This document shows, piece after piece, positions 62,767 through 64,000 of a stretch of 64,000 nucleotides of DNA. Where the stretch lies: assembly GCF_006159205.1 (NCBI RefSeq), contig NZ_CP040812.1, positions 2,914,001 to 2,978,000 of the forward strand, written 5' to 3'. This DNA comes from Antarcticibacterium flavum (GTDB lineage Bacteria; Bacteroidota; Bacteroidia; Flavobacteriales; Flavobacteriaceae). How positions within the stretch are numbered: position 1 is the stretch's first letter; every line of letters starts with the position of its first letter. A program made the position numbers and the translations under genes. The notes beneath the pieces were generated by a model that was not told the origin of the DNA, did no database searches, and was given only the letters and a program-made list of their open reading frames with translations.

Positions 62767-62931
62767 ATGGCAACGTACAGAAAATGTAGAAGAGAACAAA
62801 AAAAAAGGTTGAAAGAGAGAAACAAAAAGCCTTCTAAGAGAATAACTACGACGGACAAAATTGTTGCTTTCCTATCCTTTCTTATAATATTCCTTTTGGC
62901 AGTTTACGGAGCTTTTCTAAGAGATACGTGA
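62767..62931 (+). CDS. 54-residue basic membrane protein
   Basis: The ATG at 62767 gives MATYRKCRREQKKRLKERNK, a strongly basic start, then one membrane helix (about residues 32-48, KIVAFLSFLIIFLLAVYGAF) and LRDT. It may be real because composition and helix placement look designed, but I know no family. It lies between the frameshifted P-II gene and the stress protein gene. The rest of 62932-63191 holds only the palindromic operator. Confidence 0.5.
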   Translation: MATYRKCRREQKKRLKERNKKPSKRITTTDKIVAFLSFLIIFLLAVYGAFLRDT

Positions 62932-62995
62932 TCTTTTTTATTCGCATCCTACCTTTAAAGGTGGTATTTTTTAAAAGTTTATTTCAAAGAGGTGG

Positions 62996-63045
62996 CATAA
63001 TATGATATATATCATATTATGGATTACGAGAATGTTTTAAATTCG
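62996..63045 (+). promoter_or_regulatory. Crp/Fnr-like operator with promoter ahead of the stress protein gene
   Basis: CATAATATGATAT (62996-63008) and ATATCATATTATG (63009-63021) form a perfect 26-bp palindrome containing TGAT-N4-ATCA. TAAATTCG (63038-63045), one base off TAnnTTTG, begins 29.5 bp from its centre, exactly the spacing seen at 52864-52911. The gene at 63192 is the likely target. Confidence 0.62.
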
Positions 63046-63191
63046 AAGAAGATTAAATTACTCTGGTAATACAAAACTCGGCCACACGATAACTTTTACA
63101 ACTAATGGACCGGAAAACTTTGTCCCCTGGGAATTGTCGTCGTGACAATGAATAAAAAAATTGTAAAAATCAATTCTAAAATTTCAAAGTA

Positions 63192-64000
63192 ATGAATAAT
63201 ATACTCGTACCAACTAATTTTTCTAAAAACTGTAGAAAAGCTGAAGAGCTGGGCATAAAAATGGCTAAACTTTACAATGCAGAGATTCACTTTTTACACT
63301 TGATGAACACTCCTGTAGACTGGGTCAATTTAGATAAACAAAAAGAACTCAGGTATCCAGAAACTGCAAGAAATATAGGAAGTGCAAGAGCAGATTTGAG
63401 AGAACTTGAGAAACAAGCGGAACGAGAGGGATTAAGATGTAGAGTTTTTCTGGAATTTAACGGAGACCTTGATAATATTCTAAATCACAGTGGTCATTTC
63501 AAACATGATTTTATAATCACCGGGAGCAGTGGTACCAAAGGTGGAATTCGAGAGCTGTTGGGAAGCAACGTGGAAGAAATAGTAAGAAAAGCGGATGTGC
63601 CTGTAATTGTGGTCAAAGACCAGGAGGTGTGTTTCCCTTTTAAGAATATTTTGTTCGTGTCTAATTTTGAGGAAGATGTAACAGAAGCTTTTACGCGGGT
63701 AAAGTCAATTGCTGATAAATGCCTTGCCCGAATCCATTTATTAAAGGTAAACACAGAGAAGAATTACAACAATATCGAGTCAGGCTTAAAGCCTTTACAG
63801 AAATTTGTTGAAAAATTCCCCAGTTTGAAGGATTACTCATTGAATGTGTACAACGAACCTGGCGTGGAAAAAGGTATCAATAACTATCTGCAGTACAAAA
63901 ATGCCGATTTGATCGCGATGTGTACCCATGGGCGCACAGGGTTTTTGAGTCTTTTCTCCAGTAGTACTGTAGAAAAGGTAACAAATCATTCAGACTTGCC
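63192..64000 (+). CDS. Universal stress protein, truncated by window edge
   Basis: The ATG at 63192 begins MNNILVPTNFSKNCRKAEEL. The frame stays open to the window end (269 residues visible). A first UspA domain (1-138) has the ATP-binding end GSSGTKGGIRELLGSNVEEI and VPVIVV. A second starts near FKNILFVSNFEEDV and reaches MCTHGRTGFLSLFSSSTVEKV. This is a tandem UspA protein, usually linked to energy or oxygen stress, which fits the Fnr-like operator ahead of it. Confidence 0.88.
   Translation, partial: MNNILVPTNFSKNCRKAEELGIKMAKLYNAEIHFLHLMNTPVDWVNLDKQKELRYPETARNIGSARADLRELEKQAEREGLRCRVFLEFNGDLDNILNHSGHFKHDFIITGSSGTKGGIRELLGSNVEEIVRKADVPVIVVKDQEVCFPFKNILFVSNFEEDVTEAFTRVKSIADKCLARIHLLKVNTEKNYNNIESGLKPLQKFVEKFPSLKDYSLNVYNEPGVEKGINNYLQYKNADLIAMCTHGRTGFLSLFSSSTVEKVTNHSDL

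Overview
The window comes from a marine/soil-type member of the Flavobacteriaceae (phylum Bacteroidota). This is shown by a gldKLMN gliding/type IX secretion cluster at the left edge, a textbook Bacteroidota promoter (TTTG, 19 bp, TATATTTG) in front of an initiator tRNA, and CTnDOT-type conjugation genes (traE-traN, rteC, bfmA-like). No rRNA, CRISPR array or insertion sequence was seen.

Layout. (1) 1-14.3 kb, core chromosome: gldK (cut by the window edge), gldL, gldM, gldN, a terminator, an FAD oxidoreductase, a DUF983 membrane protein, an ABC-F ATPase, an overlapping RND efflux operon (adaptor, pump, TolC) and two small genes. (2) 14.39-14.46 kb: tRNA-fMet, a common integration target, followed by a terminator and an 11-bp tandem repeat. 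(3) About 14.5-46.9 kb: an integrative and conjugative element (ICE). Its left arm holds a TPR-AraC regulator, RteC, SSB, RadC, a hairpin-rich candidate oriT, a BfmA/BtgA-like mobilization protein, a DUF5712 relaxase and a VirD4-type coupling protein. Its right arm, on the minus strand, holds traE-F-G-I-J-K-M-N, a lone PD-(D/E)XK-like protein, a DnaC-like ATPase, a replication-type protein and an excisionase-like HTH protein. No integrase is present.

(4) 23.3-35.5 kb, between the two ICE arms: a plus-strand defence island. It starts with a GHKL-ATPase/PD-(D/E)XK fusion that I cannot assign to a named system. Next is an HTH-controlled type III restriction-modification operon in the order res, DUF1016 (YhcG-like) nuclease, mod. 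Last is a compact CBASS operon: a CD-NTase ending in Phe-Gly, a Cap2-type E2-E1 enzyme, a Cap3-type JAB peptidase and a NucC nuclease effector. NucC points to a cyclic tri-adenylate signal, and its pairing with Cap2/Cap3 rather than HORMA/TRIP13 is notable.

(5) 47-64 kb: a decayed stretch, a PQQ-type sugar dehydrogenase, a TonB-dependent receptor, and a copper/silver-type efflux island. The island has DUF305 and DUF3347 proteins, an HYC_CC_PP protein, a CusA-CusC-CusB-like operon, a K+ channel-like protein with small membrane proteins, another DUF3347 protein, and two neighbouring genes broken by single-base frameshifts (a metal-binding lipoprotein and a P-II protein). A universal stress protein runs off the right edge. 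Two near-identical palindromes (ATATGAT, 4 bp, ATCATAT) lie exactly the same distance upstream of -7-like elements ahead of the efflux operon and the stress gene, which suggests shared control by a Crp/Fnr-type activator.
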